From positions 1 through 7,009 of the forward strand of contig JALZWD010000175.1 in NCBI GenBank assembly GCA_023300365.1: 7,009 nt of DNA, given 5' to 3'. Below the pieces are notes generated by a model. The model saw nothing but the letters and a program-made list of their open reading frames with translations. It did no database searches and was not told the origin of the DNA. The DNA is from Flavimaricola sp. Lineage in GTDB: Bacteria; Pseudomonadota; Alphaproteobacteria; Rhodobacterales; Rhodobacteraceae. Positions 1-6,711 of this stretch are shown here, one piece after another; the first letter of the stretch is position 1; every line of letters begins with the position of its first letter. A program made the position numbers and the translations under genes.

Positions 1-600
1 ATCATCGACAATGGCGCCATCGATACTGAGGGTTGGGGCCACAACCGCTGCGCTTTCTAGCGCTTGGAGGGGGTCAACACCTGCGGTGATCTGATCGGCA
101 AGTGCCAATATTTGATCTGCTGTCATTGGCGCATCTTCGCCTTGCACGGCGATGGGCTCTTGGGCGTCGACCCCCAAGGATGTTGGCGTTGCCGCCGCGA
201 CTTGTTCTGGGGCCGCAACGTCGATTGCGGCCGGGCGTACCTCGTCCGCCTCGGCGGTGGGTTGCACCAATAAATCTTCCTCGGTCAGGCCCGCCGATTG
301 GGGCGCAAGCACCAGCACATCACCGGGACCCGAGGCGCCACCGTCGGCCGCGACCTCGTTGACTGTCAATCCAGTATTTAGGGCAAGTTCGCCGCCGGGG
401 TTGCTTGGGGCCTCGCGCATTGGTCCGGCCATTGCTTGGACGACGGGGATGCCATTGGCATCGCGCACCACCAATTTGTAGCCCCAAACGGCCATACCTG
501 CCAAAAGACCAAGCGACACGGCCGCTGCACCAAACCGCATGACGCCACCTGCGTTAACGTAGGCAACACTGCCCTGGGGTCCACTAGAAATCTCCGCCAT
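1..600 (-). CDS. SPOR-type membrane-anchored protein, N-terminal part (runs off left edge)
   Basis: The reading frame is open from an ATG at 600 to the window edge, giving 200 visible residues with no stop. The start is preceded by a GAGG at 606-609, and an in-frame TGA lies upstream near 646-648, so no long N-terminal extension is possible. Residues about 21-40 form one hydrophobic helix, followed by a segment beginning WGYKLVVRD and including GIPVVQAM and PMREAPSNPGGE. I recognise this as the conserved juxtamembrane region of Rhodobacterales SPOR-domain proteins encoded next to argS. The rest, to residue 200, is Ala/Pro/Glu/Val-rich and probably a disordered periplasmic linker. The C-terminal SPOR domain, which binds denuded peptidoglycan at division sites, would lie outside the window, so the family call rests on the N-terminus and position. 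It follows argS after 84 bp and is probably cotranscribed with it. Confidence 0.78.
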   Translation of the reverse strand, partial: MAEISSGPQGSVAYVNAGGVMRFGAAAVSLGLLAGMAVWGYKLVVRDANGIPVVQAMAGPMREAPSNPGGELALNTGLTVNEVAADGGASGPGDVLVLAPQSAGLTEEDLLVQPTAEADEVRPAAIDVAAPEQVAAATPTSLGVDAQEPIAVQGEDAPMTADQILALADQITAGVDPLQALESAAVVAPTLSIDGAIVDD

Positions 601-605
601 CTCCG

Positions 606-609
606 CCTC
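606..609 (-). promoter_or_regulatory. ribosome binding site for the SPOR-type gene
   Basis: The minus strand reads GAGG five bases before the ATG at 600. Together with the in-frame stop just upstream it fixes the start of the SPOR-type gene. Confidence 0.5.
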
Positions 610-684
610 ACTCGATCGTCCCAACGACGCGGTCGCGTGTCGGGATCATTGCTTTACCTCAAACCGATCCGGCGGCCGTACGCT

Positions 685-2439
685 TTAGCGCATCTCCTCC
701 ACCGGGGTGACGCCAAGGATACTCAAACCCTGGGAAATCACAACGCTTGTGGCTCGGATCAGAGCAATTTTGGCAAGACTTGCGGCCTTTGTGGCTTCTG
801 CATCACCGTCGGCCAAAAACCTCAGGCTGGGATCATCATTGCCGCGATTCCACAGCGCATGAAAATCGGAAGCAAGATCATAGAGATAGAAGGCGATCCT
901 ATGAGGCTCGTTGCCTTTGGCGGCAATTTCGATCAAGCGCGGCCATTGGGCGATATTTTTGGCCAAAGTCAACTCGGCCTCGTGCGCGATCAGGCTTAGG
1001 TCGGCACCACCAAGTGCGGTGTCGCTGATGTCCATGCCCGCGTCCGCGGCCTTGCGCAGCACCGAATGCACCCGCGCGTTGGCGTATTGCACGTAAAAGA
1101 CAGGGTTGTCTTTGGATTGCTCAGTCACTTTGTCAAAATCGAAATCAAGCGGCGCGTCGTTCTTGCGGGTCAGCATGTGAAAGCGGGTCACATCCGCGCC
1201 CACTTGGTCAACCACATCGCGCAGGGTGACGAAATTACCCGCGCGCTTGGACATCTTAAATGGCTCGCCATTTTTCCACAGTTTGACCAATTGGGTTAGC
1301 TTGATATCGAGCGGCACCTTGCTGTCTGATAGTGCAGACACAGCCGCTTTCATCCGTTTGACATAGCCCCCGTGATCTGCGCCAAACACATCAATTAAGG
1401 CGTCGAAGCCTCTGGAAACCTTGTCATAATGATAAGCGATGTCTGGCGCGAAATAGGTCCATGAACCGTCGGACTTGGCCACCGGCCGATCGACATCATC
1501 GCCGTGTTCGGTGGATTTAAACAAGACCTGCTCGCGGGGTTCCCAATCTTCGGGCACTTTGCCCTTAGGGGGTTCGAGGGTGCCGCGATAGATCAGACCC
1601 CTTTTGTCCAGCTCCTCAATCGCACTCTCGATCCGGCCTGTGCCATAAAGCGATTTTTCGGAATAGAAGCTATCCATCTGTACATTGAGAGCGTCAAGGT
1701 CAGCCCGGATCAGGTCCATCATCTGCGCGGTGGCGAATTCACGTACGTCGGCGAGCCAGACCTGCTCGTCTTGACCAAGCAGCGTATCACCCCATTTGGC
1801 TTTCATCGCCTCGCCGACTGGCACGAGGTAGTCCCCCGGATAGAGCCCCTCAACGATTTCGGGGGCTTGCCCGCAGGCTTCTCGGTAACGCTCAAATGCG
1901 GAACGCGCCAAGACATCGACCTGCGCGCCGCCATCGTTGATGTAATATTCCCGCGTTACATCCCAGCCTGCGTAATCGAGGAGCGACGCCAACGCATCGC
2001 CAAACACCGCGCCGCGTGTGTGGCCAACGTGCAAAGGACCCGTGGGGTTGGCGGAGACATATTCCACCATCACCTTGCGCCCCTGCCCCAACGTCGAGCG
2101 ACCAAAACTCGGGTCACCGAGCGCCTTGGCCACGACCCCTTGCCATACGGTTGGGTCAAGCCGCAGGTTTAAAAAACCCGGACCAGCCACGTCGGCGCTT
2201 TGGATGCGGGGATCATCCACGAGGGCAGCGGCCAATGCCTCGGCAATGTCGCGCGGCTTCATTCCCGCCGGCTTGGCCAAGACCATTGCGGCATTCGTGG
2301 CCATATCCCCGTGTGCAGCATCGCGCGGCGGTTCAACCGCGACCGCGGCGGTTGCCAGACCCGCAGGCAACGCGCCCTCGGCTTCCATCTGGGCCAAAGC
2401 GGCCAGCACAGTTTCGCGGATATCGGCAAACAGGTTCAT
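685..2439 (-). CDS. argS: Arginyl-tRNA synthetase (class I)
   Basis: A 584-residue cytoplasmic enzyme that charges tRNA-Arg with arginine using ATP. Order of parts: an N-terminal ArgS-specific tRNA-recognition domain (about 1-100, including HGDMATNAA at 43-51), then the class I catalytic core with [12 protein letters not shown] at 129-140 (the HIGH-type motif), YINDGG near 166-171, the stretch from FGADHGGY at 352-359, and an intact KMSKR at 395-399. The C-terminal all-helical anticodon-binding domain follows (about 445-584, starting [14 protein letters not shown] and ending in GVTPVEEMR). The frame stays open upstream to 2733, but the ATG at 2439 is the true start: it begins the typical MNLFADI sequence, gives a normal length, and has AAAGGA seven bases upstream. 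The 98 residues upstream of it do not look like synthetase sequence. It is the first gene of a likely argS-SPOR unit and diverges from the oxidase-like gene. Confidence 0.97.
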   Translation of the reverse strand: MNLFADIRETVLAALAQMEAEGALPAGLATAAVAVEPPRDAAHGDMATNAAMVLAKPAGMKPRDIAEALAAALVDDPRIQSADVAGPGFLNLRLDPTVWQGVVAKALGDPSFGRSTLGQGRKVMVEYVSANPTGPLHVGHTRGAVFGDALASLLDYAGWDVTREYYINDGGAQVDVLARSAFERYREACGQAPEIVEGLYPGDYLVPVGEAMKAKWGDTLLGQDEQVWLADVREFATAQMMDLIRADLDALNVQMDSFYSEKSLYGTGRIESAIEELDKRGLIYRGTLEPPKGKVPEDWEPREQVLFKSTEHGDDVDRPVAKSDGSWTYFAPDIAYHYDKVSRGFDALIDVFGADHGGYVKRMKAAVSALSDSKVPLDIKLTQLVKLWKNGEPFKMSKRAGNFVTLRDVVDQVGADVTRFHMLTRKNDAPLDFDFDKVTEQSKDNPVFYVQYANARVHSVLRKAADAGMDISDTALGGADLSLIAHEAELTLAKNIAQWPRLIEIAAKGNEPHRIAFYLYDLASDFHALWNRGNDDPSLRFLADGDAEATKAASLAKIALIRATSVVISQGLSILGVTPVEEMR

Positions 2440-2446
2440 TGGGTCA

Positions 2447-2452
2447 TCCTTT
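2447..2452 (-). promoter_or_regulatory. ribosome binding site deciding the argS start
   Basis: AAAGGA on the minus strand, seven bases before the ATG at 2439. It supports this internal ATG over the upstream in-frame starts of the longer open frame. Confidence 0.7.
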
Positions 2453-2489
2453 GGGCCAAGCGGACCAACAGGCCCCGGCAACAATTGGG

Positions 2490-2517
2490 GGTTTATCAGA
2501 GGCACGAGGGGCGTCAA
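2490..2517 (-). promoter_or_regulatory. putative argS promoter
   Basis: On the minus strand TTGACG (2512-2517) is followed after 16 bp by TAAACC (2490-2495). The -35 box is good and the -10 box weak. The predicted transcript would begin near 2483 and have a leader of about 45 nt, with no attenuator-like structure visible. This is a by-eye prediction only. Confidence 0.4.
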
Positions 2518-2538
2518 TGTGCGCCAAGGCAATGATCG

Positions 2539-3753
2539 ATGGGCAGGATGCAAACAATGCGGCGAATTGGGCTTGGGCTTGCGGTGGCCTGTTTTGCGGT
2601 CATTACATTGGGGATGCGGTATGAATTGGCGGCCCCCGGTATGTCGCAGGCATTTAAAGCCCTTGAGAACGCGCGCCCCGCAGACGGCATTGCTGCGGGT
2701 GTGATTTATGCCCTCGCAATCAAGGTTCATCATATTTTCGGTCTTGTTATCTGGGGCTTAATTGGCGTTGCAGCCGCAAAAAGCGCGCAACGTAATCAAC
2801 CGGGGTTGGCACGCTGGATAAAGTGGGCGCTACGGGTGACCGTTGGGGTTGCGTTGGTTTCTATCGTGATTTCAATCGCGCCTCAGGCTCCGAATGCAGG
2901 ACTTCAACCCACTGGCACACCAGCTTGGCCAGTGCTCGACTTGTTGGCGCCCGGCCTTTTGGCGCCCGACCTATTGGAGCGCGACCTGGTGGTTGTCATG
3001 GACCTTCACTTGGTTGTGCTATTTGCTTTAACCACAATCGCGGCAGTTTTGATGATCGCCGGAACGGCCGAGGAAAACTGGGCCGCGAGAGCCGTTTGTC
3101 TTTCTGTGGTGATTGGTGTGGCCCTCTTTTTCGCGACCTATTTTGCGGGTGAATGGGCGATATTGCCTTTGAGCCCCCTAAGCATTGGCATGCTCGGAGT
3201 GCTCGCATTTTGCGCGTTTTTACAAAGCGATGGGGATCGGCCCGGCACAGCATATTTGATGATTGGGGCGTTATTTACTTTGGCAGCAATTGCTTTGGGT
3301 GACCTCGACCTTGGGAAAAATCGCGGTGGTTTGGAACACACGGCATGGCGGACCATGCAAAGCCATTTAGGATTGGTCGGGTTTAGCCTTTTCGTGGGCT
3401 TTGCCGTTTTGGATGTTCGCTGGCAACCGACGCTGCCCCGGCCAGTCGTTTGGGTGCATGGGCTGGGCCTCGTGGGGGCCCTTGTTTGGACATTTGGGCC
3501 CCTACGACAGCTTGGTTTTGAGGGTATGCCGCAAGGATATTTTGACTACCCAGTCAGCTTTGCCGATGACAATTTAGCTGCAAGCCTTGGCTCGTATTGC
3601 CTTGCCCTGCTCGTTGTTATCGGTGTCTTTATGTTGCGTCGCTTTTGCGCGTCGGGGTCGGGTCAGGCGGGCCTACCGACACAAGCCGTGCGCCCGGCGG
3701 CACCGTCAGATCTGGGCCATCCACCAACATCTGTACCGCGCCTTGCGCCGTGA
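2539..3753 (+). CDS. Divergent, shortened haem-copper oxidase subunit I-like membrane protein
   Basis: A 404-residue protein with about ten hydrophobic helices. Several stretches match cytochrome c oxidase subunit I in order. MRYELAAPG (26-34) matches the end of helix I. A helix with KVHHIFGLV (62-70) sits at the low-spin haem His position of helix [11 protein letters not shown] (149-157) resembles helix IV and YFAGEWAIL (201-209) resembles the end of helix V. LEHTAW and QSHLGLV (265-280) sit at the helix X haem-ligand region. The best match is [21 protein letters not shown] (split here as 318-328 and 329-338), equivalent to the family GMPRRYxDYP, followed by SLGSY (349-353) in helix XII. Between about 210 and 235 the helices carrying HxxxY and the His-His pair of the CuB site are absent, and the protein is over 100 residues shorter than a normal subunit I. 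An oxidase reaction is therefore unlikely; low-spin haem binding is possible. Three ATGs compete: 2539, 2548 and 2557, the last with AGGA at 2545-2548. No coxB, coxC or other oxidase genes adjoin it. Confidence 0.75.
   Translation: MGRMQTMRRIGLGLAVACFAVITLGMRYELAAPGMSQAFKALENARPADGIAAGVIYALAIKVHHIFGLVIWGLIGVAAAKSAQRNQPGLARWIKWALRVTVGVALVSIVISIAPQAPNAGLQPTGTPAWPVLDLLAPGLLAPDLLERDLVVVMDLHLVVLFALTTIAAVLMIAGTAEENWAARAVCLSVVIGVALFFATYFAGEWAILPLSPLSIGMLGVLAFCAFLQSDGDRPGTAYLMIGALFTLAAIALGDLDLGKNRGGLEHTAWRTMQSHLGLVGFSLFVGFAVLDVRWQPTLPRPVVWVHGLGLVGALVWTFGPLRQLGFEGMPQGYFDYPVSFADDNLAASLGSYCLALLVVIGVFMLRRFCASGSGQAGLPTQAVRPAAPSDLGHPPTSVPRLAP
2545..2548 (+). promoter_or_regulatory. ribosome binding site favouring the ATG at 2557 of the oxidase-like gene
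   Basis: AGGA lies eight bases before the ATG at 2557, which would start the protein at MRRIGLG, directly before the first hydrophobic helix. The ATG at 2539 has only AAGG (2526-2529) nine bases upstream. The protein's true start may thus be six residues shorter than the coordinates given for the gene. Confidence 0.4.
2941..2985 (+). repeat. three imperfect 15-bp tandem repeats inside the oxidase-like gene
   Basis: Three consecutive in-frame 15-bp units encode [10 protein letters not shown] and LLERD (residues 135-149). Units one and two differ at only two bases; the third is more diverged. The repeat lies in the segment between the third and fourth hydrophobic helices and looks like a local duplication that kept the frame. 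Confidence 0.65.
3629..3753. other. tail-to-tail coding overlap of 125 bp
   Basis: The plus-strand oxidase-like gene stops at 3753 and the minus-strand antiporter stops at 3629. Their last 41 codons therefore overlap on opposite strands. On the plus strand the segment holds the end of the last hydrophobic helix and a Pro/Gly/Ala/Ser-rich tail without family resemblance. On the minus strand it encodes the antiporter's C-terminal [19 protein letters not shown] region, which looks like ordered domain sequence, and a short charged tail. The plus-strand tail is probably the secondary one, created by loss of an earlier stop. No terminator hairpin was seen between the genes. Confidence 0.8.
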
Positions 3754-5461
3754 TCACCCCAACGGCGATTCCGTCTGGACGGGCCTCGTTCCATTGATCC
3801 AAACCAAATTCATCGGTCATATTGGTGACCCGAAATTCCCACCCTTGGGCAAATAGCGCGTCCCACCCGGAAAAAGTCTCATCCGGGCCAAATGGGCGAC
3901 CACCAAGCGTTGCGGGCAATTGGAACCGGCTGCTTTCGGCTTTTGGGTGGCGCACCTGAAACACGTTGTCACGGCCAAATTCGGGGCCAAGGTCGGTGGT
4001 CACAAGCGTATTATAGGCATCGTTGTCGCTGCCTGCGACGACAGTGGCAAAACTGACCAACTCAACCCGGTGTTCGGCAGCCTCGGAAAGGATATCGCCC
4101 GAAAATGTCGGGATCCCCGCCGTGCGTGCAGGTGTGAGGCGAAAATGATTGGGATCGGTCATCAAGACTGGTACTTCGGCGTTTTGCAGCGCCTTTGCCA
4201 ACCCCATTGTCCAACTCGACGCGCCCACGATCAATACCCCGGGCCGATCCCCCCCCGTCAGACCCATGGCCCGCGCAATTGGCCCAAGGGTGAAGCCATG
4301 CAAAACAACCGTGACAGCCACCAAAGCAAAGGCCAGTGGCGCGATGGATGCAGCGTCGGCGTAGCCCAGATCAACCAAGCGATCGCCAAACAGCCCCGCC
4401 ACGGCCACAAGAACAACCCCACGCGGCCCTGTCATCGCCAACAACAATTGTTCGCGCAAAGGCACGCCCGATCCAGCCAGAGCAATCATCACCGTCAGTG
4501 GCCGCGCGACCAAGATCACCAAAGCCACAAACAGCAAAGCGCGCCAATTGAGCGCCATCACTCCTTCAAAGTTTAGACCCGCCGCAAGAAGGATAAACAC
4601 CCCAGACACCAGCAAGACGGTGGCGTGTTCTTTAAAACGCAGGAGCTCGGTGTAGGAGGGTAGATTTGCGTTGGCGATCACCAAGCCCGCGATTGTCACG
4701 GCCAAAAGGCCGCTTTCGTGTAAGACGGCATCAGATGCAGCGAAGATGCCAAGCACCGATACGAACAAAAGCGGGACCTTCATATATTCCGGGACTTTGC
4801 CGCGCCGGAATGCTTCGGCAAGGCCATAGCCCATGGCAAAACCAAGGGCTGTTGCCGCCGTGATCCCAAGGATCAGGTCCCATGCAGCGGCGCCAACGGT
4901 CGTGGCCGTTTGCATGACCAAGACAACCTCAAACGCCAAAACCGCTGCCAATGCGCCGATGGGATCATTGACGATGGCCTCCCATTGCAACAATTGCGCA
5001 GGCCTGCGTGACAGGCGCGCTGTGCGCAACAACGGCGCGATTACTGTGGGGCCTGTGACAATCATGATGCCCCCGAAAACCGCAGAACTTTCCCAAGATA
5101 ATCCCGCGCCGTAGCGCAACGTAAGTGTCGACAAAAGCCACCCCACAGGCGCCCCAACAACCACCAATCGGCGAACACCGTTGGCCGCATCGCTTAGTTT
5201 GTGGAGATTGAGCGTAAGACCACCTTCGAACAGAATGATCGCCACAGCGATTGAAATCATTGGGGCCAACATTGGGCCAAAATCTCGTGCAGGATCCAAA
5301 ATGCCAAAGACTGGTCCTGCCAAAAGGCCCGCGCCCAACATCAGCACAATCGCGGGCATGCGCAACCGCCAAGCCAACCATTGCGACCCCACGCCTAATG
5401 CGCCGACCAAACCAAATGCCATAAGGGGCGCGAGGCCCTCTGTTGCCGTTTCAACCGCCAT
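3629..5461 (-). CDS. NhaP/CPA-type cation:proton antiporter with C-terminal TrkA-N-like domain
   Basis: A 610-residue inner-membrane protein that would exchange Na+ or K+ for H+. Residues about 10-400 form roughly 12-13 hydrophobic helices with CPA hallmarks: LFEGGLTLNL (77-86), GPTVIAPLL (137-145), WEAIVNDPIGAL (160-171, with the Asn-Asp pair at 165-166 where the ion-binding acid sits in NhaP-type proteins) and GPRGVVLVA (345-353). Residues about 408-490 resemble a TrkA-N/RCK Rossmann domain: VLIVGAS, an acid at D436 after the second strand, SGDIL at 454-458 and SDNDAYN at 478-484. The glycine-rich loop is degenerate (G413, S415, T418). A further small C-terminal domain (about 540-600) follows. 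The ATG at 5461 overlaps the end of dgt by 11 bp and has AAAGGTG at 5468-5474, which implies translational coupling. The ion transported cannot be read from the sequence. The 3' end overlaps the convergent oxidase-like gene. Confidence 0.9.
   Translation of the reverse strand: MAVETATEGLAPLMAFGLVGALGVGSQWLAWRLRMPAIVLMLGAGLLAGPVFGILDPARDFGPMLAPMISIAVAIILFEGGLTLNLHKLSDAANGVRRLVVVGAPVGWLLSTLTLRYGAGLSWESSAVFGGIMIVTGPTVIAPLLRTARLSRRPAQLLQWEAIVNDPIGALAAVLAFEVVLVMQTATTVGAAAWDLILGITAATALGFAMGYGLAEAFRRGKVPEYMKVPLLFVSVLGIFAASDAVLHESGLLAVTIAGLVIANANLPSYTELLRFKEHATVLLVSGVFILLAAGLNFEGVMALNWRALLFVALVILVARPLTVMIALAGSGVPLREQLLLAMTGPRGVVLVAVAGLFGDRLVDLGYADAASIAPLAFALVAVTVVLHGFTLGPIARAMGLTGGDRPGVLIVGASSWTMGLAKALQNAEVPVLMTDPNHFRLTPARTAGIPTFSGDILSEAAEHRVELVSFATVVAGSDNDAYNTLVTTDLGPEFGRDNVFQVRHPKAESSRFQLPATLGGRPFGPDETFSGWDALFAQGWEFRVTNMTDEFGLDQWNEARPDGIAVGVITAQGAVQMLVDGPDLTVPPGARLVSVGPPDPTPTRKSDAT
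5451..5461 (-). other. 11-bp overlap of dgt stop and antiporter start
   Basis: The minus strand reads ATGGCGGTTGA, where the ATG starts the antiporter and the TGA ends dgt in another frame. The antiporter's ribosome binding site, AAAGGTG at 5468-5474, lies inside dgt. This arrangement normally means cotranscription and coupled translation. Confidence 0.8.
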
Positions 5462-6623
5462 CGATCACACCTTTTGCCGTAATTTCCCCACCACAAAGCC
5501 GCGCATGGCTTTGGATCGCAAATCTATCTGTCATCCCAGCAATATAATCCGCCACAATCCGCGCGAGGGCCGTTTCGTCGTGGGCGTCTTGCACGTCTTT
5601 GCGCCATTGCTTGGGGAGTTCTTCGGGTTTTTCCATGAATAATGGGAACAAATCATGCACCACATCCGTTACCTGTTCGCGCATCAACACAACAGCCGGG
5701 GCGCGGTACATACGTTCGAAAAGGAACTTCCGAATGACATTCAGATCAGACCATAAGCCATTGGAAAACCGTATCATCATCTTGCCAGCGTGCCGCACAT
5801 CCTGCACGGATTGTGGATCAACTTCGGCTATGGTCTGCTTGGCCAAGACAATGACATCCTCGACCAACACCCCAAAGAACCGTCGCAATGCTTCGTGGCG
5901 GCGGCGGTAGTAATTCAACCCGGGATATTTTTTATCGACTTCGGCAAAACAGCTGTCCAAAACGGGCAATTCCGCGAGTTCGTCGGTTGAAAACAACTCG
6001 GCCCTGAGGCCATCGTGAAGATCGTGGTGGTTATAGGCGATATCGTCCGCAAGGGCCGCGACCTGTGCCTCGGCGCTGGCATGTGTGTGCAGCTCGAGAT
6101 CGTGGCGTTTGTTATAGTCGGACAAAGCGAAGGGCACAGGATTTTGGACCGGGCCATTGTGTTTGGCGATGCCTTCGAGGGTCTCCCATGTCAGGTTCAG
6201 CCCGTCATAATCCGCGTAATGCCGTTCTAGTGAGGTCACGATTTTGATGGCCTGCGCGTTATGATCAAAACCGCCGTAGGGTTTCATCAACACATTTAAC
6301 GCATCTTCGCCGGTGTGACCAAACGGCGGGTGCCCAAGATCATGGGCCAGCGCAATTGCCTCGGTCAACTCGACATTGAGCCCCAACGCCGCCGAAACCG
6401 TTCGCGCCACCTGTGCGACCTCGATCGAATGGGTCAGGCGCGTGCGAAAATAATCACCCTCGTGTTCGATAAACACCTGCGTTTTGTGTTTCAGTCGCCG
6501 AAACGCGCTGGCGTGGATGATCCTGTCGCGATCCCGTTGGAATGGCGAACGAAAGGCGCTTTCTTCCTCGGCGAACAATCTTCCGCGCACAGTATTTGGG
6601 TCCGAGGCGTAAATGGCTGTCAT
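5451..6623 (-). CDS. dgt: Deoxyguanosinetriphosphate triphosphohydrolase-like protein (type 2 dGTPase, HD domain)
   Basis: A 390-residue cytoplasmic metal-dependent phosphohydrolase. Members cleave dNTPs, classically dGTP, to the deoxynucleoside and triphosphate, which affects dNTP pools. The HD-domain metal ligands are visible: H65 in RLTHSIEVAQVAR, H94-D95 in AHDLGHPPFGH (93-103) and the Asp in ADDIAYNHHD (192-201). The N-terminal signature DRDRIIHASAFRRLKHKTQVF (two runs, 31-40 and 41-51) is typical of the dGTPase family, and the length is normal for the alphaproteobacterial type. The ATG at 6623 has AAGG (6630-6633) six bases upstream. It diverges from erpA, as in related genomes, and heads a likely two-gene unit with the antiporter. 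Substrate preference in this subgroup is less certain than the fold; many members need another dNTP as activator. Confidence 0.95.
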   Translation of the reverse strand: MTAIYASDPNTVRGRLFAEEESAFRSPFQRDRDRIIHASAFRRLKHKTQVFIEHEGDYFRTRLTHSIEVAQVARTVSAALGLNVELTEAIALAHDLGHPPFGHTGEDALNVLMKPYGGFDHNAQAIKIVTSLERHYADYDGLNLTWETLEGIAKHNGPVQNPVPFALSDYNKRHDLELHTHASAEAQVAALADDIAYNHHDLHDGLRAELFSTDELAELPVLDSCFAEVDKKYPGLNYYRRRHEALRRFFGVLVEDVIVLAKQTIAEVDPQSVQDVRHAGKMMIRFSNGLWSDLNVIRKFLFERMYRAPAVVLMREQVTDVVHDLFPLFMEKPEELPKQWRKDVQDAHDETALARIVADYIAGMTDRFAIQSHARLCGGEITAKGVIDGG

Positions 6624-6629
6624 ATTGTG

Positions 6630-6633
6630 CCTT
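6630..6633 (-). promoter_or_regulatory. ribosome binding site for dgt
   Basis: AAGG on the minus strand six bases before the ATG at 6623, supporting that start (protein begins MTAIYASDPN). Confidence 0.5.
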
Positions 6634-6652
6634 GCCGTTCCTATTGTCGTTC

Positions 6653-6681
6653 TTGTCGTCTGTCCCTGTCCTTCCTATATT
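6653..6681 (+). promoter_or_regulatory. putative erpA promoter
   Basis: TTGTCG (6653-6658) and TATATT (6676-6681) are separated by 17 bp, the ideal sigma-70 spacing, and would start a transcript near 6688 with a leader of about 25 nt. A second TTGTCG at 6644-6649, part of a 9-bp direct repeat, is too far from the -10 box to serve equally well. I could not identify a clear IscR or iron-regulator site by eye. No equally convincing promoter for dgt was found on the other strand. Confidence 0.5.
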
Positions 6682-6711
6682 GCAAGTGAAACCAAATCGG
6701 TAGGTCAGATC

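Noticed and set aside
608..649. 13-codon minus-strand ORF (MIPTRDRVVGTIE) with a GAGG upstream, between argS and the SPOR-type gene
   Set aside because: Too short to support as a gene; no Arg-rich or other leader-peptide character and no hairpin that would indicate attenuation. It overlaps the next gene's ribosome binding site and could be chance.
601..684. Terminator between argS and the SPOR-type gene
   Set aside because: No stem-loop followed by a T-run on the minus strand was found, so the two genes are more likely cotranscribed.
436..999. Plus-strand ORF of 187 codons spanning the SPOR/argS junction
   Set aside because: Antisense to two well-supported genes, no ribosome binding site and no recognisable domain.
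1504..2172. Long plus-strand ORF (222 codons) inside argS
   Set aside because: Lies fully antisense to a clear housekeeping gene and its translation shows no recognisable domain; it is a by-product of codon bias.
2440..2733. N-terminal extension of the argS frame up to 2733
   Set aside because: The upstream residues do not resemble a synthetase, overlap the start of the plus-strand gene, and the ATG at 2439 has a good ribosome binding site and gives the normal N-terminus.
2539..3753. Interpreting the oxidase-like gene as a pseudogene
   Set aside because: The frame is intact over 404 codons, hydrophobic helices are well formed up to the last one and the conserved landmarks are spread over both ends, which argues against simple decay; the missing centre looks like a clean loss of helices.
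3920..4576. Plus-strand ORF of 218 codons antisense to the antiporter
   Set aside because: Translation is His/Gln/Arg-rich, typical of the complement of a membrane-protein gene; no family resemblance.
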